This document shows, piece after piece, positions 61,579-64,000 of a DNA stretch of 64,000 bases. Under the pieces are notes generated by a model, which saw nothing but the letters and a program-made list of their open reading frames with translations, was not told where the DNA came from and did not search any database. The translations under genes and the position numbers were made by a program. The stretch lies in assembly GCA_964355945.1 (NCBI GenBank), contig CAYHGE010000005.1, positions 15,119 through 79,118 of the forward strand. Reading direction: 5' to 3'. Positions within the stretch are counted from its first letter, which is position 1, and each line of letters begins with the position of its first letter. The stretch is from CAIVAT01 sp964355945 (GTDB lineage Bacteria; Bacteroidota; Bacteroidia; Bacteroidales; FEN-979).

Positions 61579-61741
61579 GGATCAATCGGAATTTCTGGGG
61601 GGGGAGCTTTGACTGTAACTGTTACAGCCGCTCTGGCACAATAGAAGGCTTTGAATAAACATCCAGTCCCCCTTCAACTAATGCAGGCAAACGCCTTTAG
61701 TATGATCCTGAAAGATTCTTCCCTGCAGGATGCTGTTGAAT

Positions 61742-64000
61742 TTACTTCGTAATTACGAGTTTAACGGTTTCCATGGCATCTTCGTATGTTATCCGTACAA
61801 AATAGACTCCATGTTGGAGATTCGGCAGTGAGAATTCATATTTCATCTCTTCTGACAAGCCACTGGTATATAATCTTTCACCAGTCATGCCGTAAATATC
61901 AACTCTTTCGTTTCCGGATAATTTCTGTCCGGAAATCTCAAGCGTCAATTTCCCGGTTGATGGATTTGGGTTGAGTGTTACGTACGAGTTCCGGGAAATT
62001 TCAGGCAGTTCGTCATTGCCGGTTGCTGTTGACACCATTGATGGAGCAGGTGGTCCGCAATAATTTGTGCCGATCGATCCCTTCATATAAGCACCCAAAT
62101 TTACCTTTGTTCCGGGCAGATAGAGAATATTATGTCCTGCAACCATTGTTACACTTCCCGTGAGATCAACAATGAATGTCGTTCCATTACCTGCAACAGT
62201 AATTTTATTGGTTGCACTATAACATTTTACTTCATTCCCGGAAACGGTTCCGGTTACAGTGATATCTCCGGTAACCCCGGTAACTTCCATAACCACTGCG
62301 TTTGATGTGGCAATAGTGAGTGGAACACAGGGAGAGGTGGAGGAGATCACACAGACAACATTGTCTGTATTTACCGGAGCATACGTGAATACCGGGCTGT
62401 TGGTTCCAACGTTGAAACTGTTTACTTTCCATTGATAAGAAACCGTGGCCCCCGGGTTAACCGTTGTCGCCGTGAATGTCACAGGTGATCCGGCTGCAGC
62501 AGGATTTTCTGAAGCCACAATCGTGATGCCTGCTGCAACGGAAGGATAGACGATGATCGTGGTCTGAGCTGAGCTCGTACAAGAAAAATCGCTGGTGTAC
62601 GTGTAGGTAAGTGTGTGCGTTCCGGCGGAAGGATCAAACGAATTACCCGATACACCCGTACCACTCCACACGCCACCTGCCGGAGAACCTGAAAGTAAAA
62701 TATCGGCAGCATCTGCACAAACAGGTCCGTAAGTGCCGGCAACAACAGTTGGCAAAAGATTCACCGTTACATTCTTTACAGTTGGCGCAGAAGCGGGGCA
62801 ACCGCTGGTGTTTTTGTATGTAACCGTAACTGTTTGAGCTCCGGCAGTATTCCAGGAAACGTTGATTGTATTGGTTGACCCGCCTGTAAATGTTCCGCCG
62901 GTTACTGTCCATGAATAGTCTGTCATGCCAGTCTCTGTGGTGTAAACACATGTACCAAGGATACAGGTGCTTGCCGAACCGGAAATGACCGGAACCGGAG
63001 CAGGATTAACAGTCACATCTTTAACTGTTGCCGATGCGGCAGTACATCCATTACCGCTGATGTAGTTAACCGATACCGTCTGAGGACCTGCAGCATTCCA
63101 GGTAACAGTCACAGTGTTGTCTGTTCCCTGACCGCCTGAGGTGATACCACCGCCGGCAGATACCATCCATGCATAATTTGTCATGCCTGTTGCCGTGGAA
63201 TAGGTCACGTTTGCTGTTCCTTCACAAACTGCAGCCAAACCGGTAATTACTGGTACCGGCAGCGGGAGTAATGTGATGGTAGCCGATGCCCGAGCGATAC
63301 ACCTGTTGTCATCCTTTCCATAGAAGGTATAAGCACCTGAACCGAGTCCGGTGAACGTCGCCGTTGGCAGGTAGTTAATGCCATTCATTGAATAAGTATA
63401 GGAACCGGTGCCGCCTGTTGCACTGACCAGTACAGAAGCTGAAGCTGCTCCGCACAATACGGTTGGCGTTGCTGAAACCTGCACCGGACGCGGTGCGGTA
63501 ATTGTTACCGTACTGGCAGAAGAGATACAGAAATTGGCATCCCTTACAACAATGGAATAAGAACCTGCGCCCAGTCCGCTGAATACATTTGATGCCTGGT
63601 AGTTAATACCATTGTCTTTAGAGTAGGTTAATGTTCCTGTTCCTCCGTTGGCAGTCACTGTTATTACACCATTTGATGAGTTTGAGCAACTCAGGTCAGA
63701 ACCATTGTACAGCGTTTTTACTGCACTGGTGATTATAATGGCTGATGGTACCGTGATAACTGCCATAGCTGAAGCCGGGCATCCGTTTGCATCTGTCAGG
63801 TTATAGGTGTATGAACCGGCAGATAATCCGGATGTTGCAGGATTTAATCCGCTGTAGGTATAAGGAGTTGTTCCGCCTGTAGCATTCAGTGCAACGCTTC
63901 CCGTCTGGCCATTACACAATGGCTGGGTTGGTGTTGTGGTGAATATGATGGCTGAAGGCTGTACAACACTGAATGTTCCGGTTGCAGCAGCACAGGAGTT
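61742..64000 (-). CDS. Large T9SS-secreted adhesin-like protein, 5' end beyond window
   Basis: The frame is open to the window edge, so at least 752 residues are seen and the N-terminus is missing. It contains three or more SprB-type repeats (ATGGTTPYTYSGLN, LSAGSYTYNLTDANGCPAS), two PKD-like repeats (WMVSAGGGITSGG, YSWTVTGGTFTGG with TVTYKNTSGCPAS) and further Ig-like stretches (SPAGGVWSGTGVSG, VSYQWKVNSFNVG). The type A Por sorting domain is at the end (LNPNPSTGKLTLEIS ... HGVYFVRITYEDAMETVKLVITK). SprB-like repeats occur in Bacteroidetes surface adhesins and gliding proteins. The repeat DNA is a likely source of assembly breaks. Confidence 0.9.
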   Translation of the reverse strand, partial: NSCAAATGTFSVVQPSAIIFTTTPTQPLCNGQTGSVALNATGGTTPYTYSGLNPATSGLSAGSYTYNLTDANGCPASAMAVITVPSAIIITSAVKTLYNGSDLSCSNSSNGVITVTANGGTGTLTYSKDNGINYQASNVFSGLGAGSYSIVVRDANFCISSASTVTITAPRPVQVSATPTVLCGAASASVLVSATGGTGSYTYSMNGINYLPTATFTGLGSGAYTFYGKDDNRCIARASATITLLPLPVPVITGLAAVCEGTANVTYSTATGMTNYAWMVSAGGGITSGGQGTDNTVTVTWNAAGPQTVSVNYISGNGCTAASATVKDVTVNPAPVPVISGSASTCILGTCVYTTETGMTDYSWTVTGGTFTGGSTNTINVSWNTAGAQTVTVTYKNTSGCPASAPTVKNVTVNLLPTVVAGTYGPVCADAADILLSGSPAGGVWSGTGVSGNSFDPSAGTHTLTYTYTSDFSCTSSAQTTIIVYPSVAAGITIVASENPAAAGSPVTFTATTVNPGATVSYQWKVNSFNVGTNSPVFTYAPVNTDNVVCVISSTSPCVPLTIATSNAVVMEVTGVTGDITVTGTVSGNEVKCYSATNKITVAGNGTTFIVDLTGSVTMVAGHNILYLPGTKVNLGAYMKGSIGTNYCGPPAPSMVSTATGNDELPEISRNSYVTLNPNPSTGKLTLEISGQKLSGNERVDIYGMTGERLYTSGLSEEMKYEFSLPNLQHGVYFVRITYEDAMETVKLVITK

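Noticed and set aside
61742..64000. Repeats in this region as a CRISPR array
   Set aside because: The periodicity comes from protein repeats in one open frame; there are no uniform short direct repeats with spacers anywhere in the window.

Overview
The window looks like part of a metagenome-assembled Bacteroidetes (Bacteroidales-like) chromosome. Four secreted proteins carry C-terminal type IX secretion (Por) sorting domains. Many genes are preceded by the Bacteroidetes promoter pattern TTTG-N18-21-TAnnTTTG. The gene orders rpmF-plsX-fabH, ileS-(DksA-like)-lspA, coaX-(outer-membrane protein)-lptC-ppiD and a separate atpD-atpC pair also fit that phylum. Three runs of exactly 100 N are scaffold gaps, and each one breaks a gene.

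Regions: 0-5.2 kb holds a truncated DUF4476-like secreted protein, a type I pullulanase, and two ORF6N-domain paralogues flanking a T9SS-secreted protein. 5.3-9.0 kb is an operon of holo-ACP synthase, an acetyl/acyl-CoA synthetase, a lone acyl carrier protein and a Kbl-type alpha-oxoamine synthase. 9.0-16.2 kb (minus strand) is an acetate/short-acid uptake module: an outer-membrane barrel, an ActP-type symporter with a large insert, its DUF485 partner, and a giant membrane sensor (DEDDh exonuclease, Cache, PAS, CBS pair, DUF294) cut by a gap. 16.3-21.7 kb holds a T9SS repeat protein, a DUF5916 outer-membrane protein, a thioredoxin-like protein and proline dehydrogenase. 21.8-24.6 kb is the DUF177-rpmF-plsX-fabH lipid operon.

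26.9-37.9 kb is a surface-polysaccharide locus. A Wzz-like co-polymerase diverges from eight overlapping genes: flippase, polymerase-like protein, two glycosyltransferases, a second O-antigen polymerase/ligase-like protein, an initiating sugar-phosphate transferase, a nucleotidyltransferase-fold protein and an SDR. A methyltransferase and a receiver-only response regulator lie on the opposite strand at its end. 38-40.4 kb carries a DUF4143 ATPase with a changed P-loop beside a deleted ATPase pseudogene. 40.4-54.9 kb is mostly core: nitroreductase, ileS, DksA-like, lspA, M23 peptidase, atpDC, ppiD, lptC, outer-membrane protein, coaX and an unknown basic membrane protein.

Downstream of tRNA-Phe (55.1 kb) is an accessory segment bounded by a 24-bp direct repeat (55.24 and 61.56 kb), with a partial third copy at 56.8 kb. 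It carries two DUF4143-type ATPases, two alpha/beta-hydrolase lipoproteins and a P-loop-deleted ATPase pseudogene, but no integrase. The window ends inside a large T9SS adhesin-like protein. Most interesting leads: the exonuclease-Cache-PAS-CBS-DUF294 fusion, the carrier-protein-linked Kbl operon, the polysaccharide locus with a nucleotidyltransferase-like protein, and the repeat-bounded ATPase/hydrolase segment.
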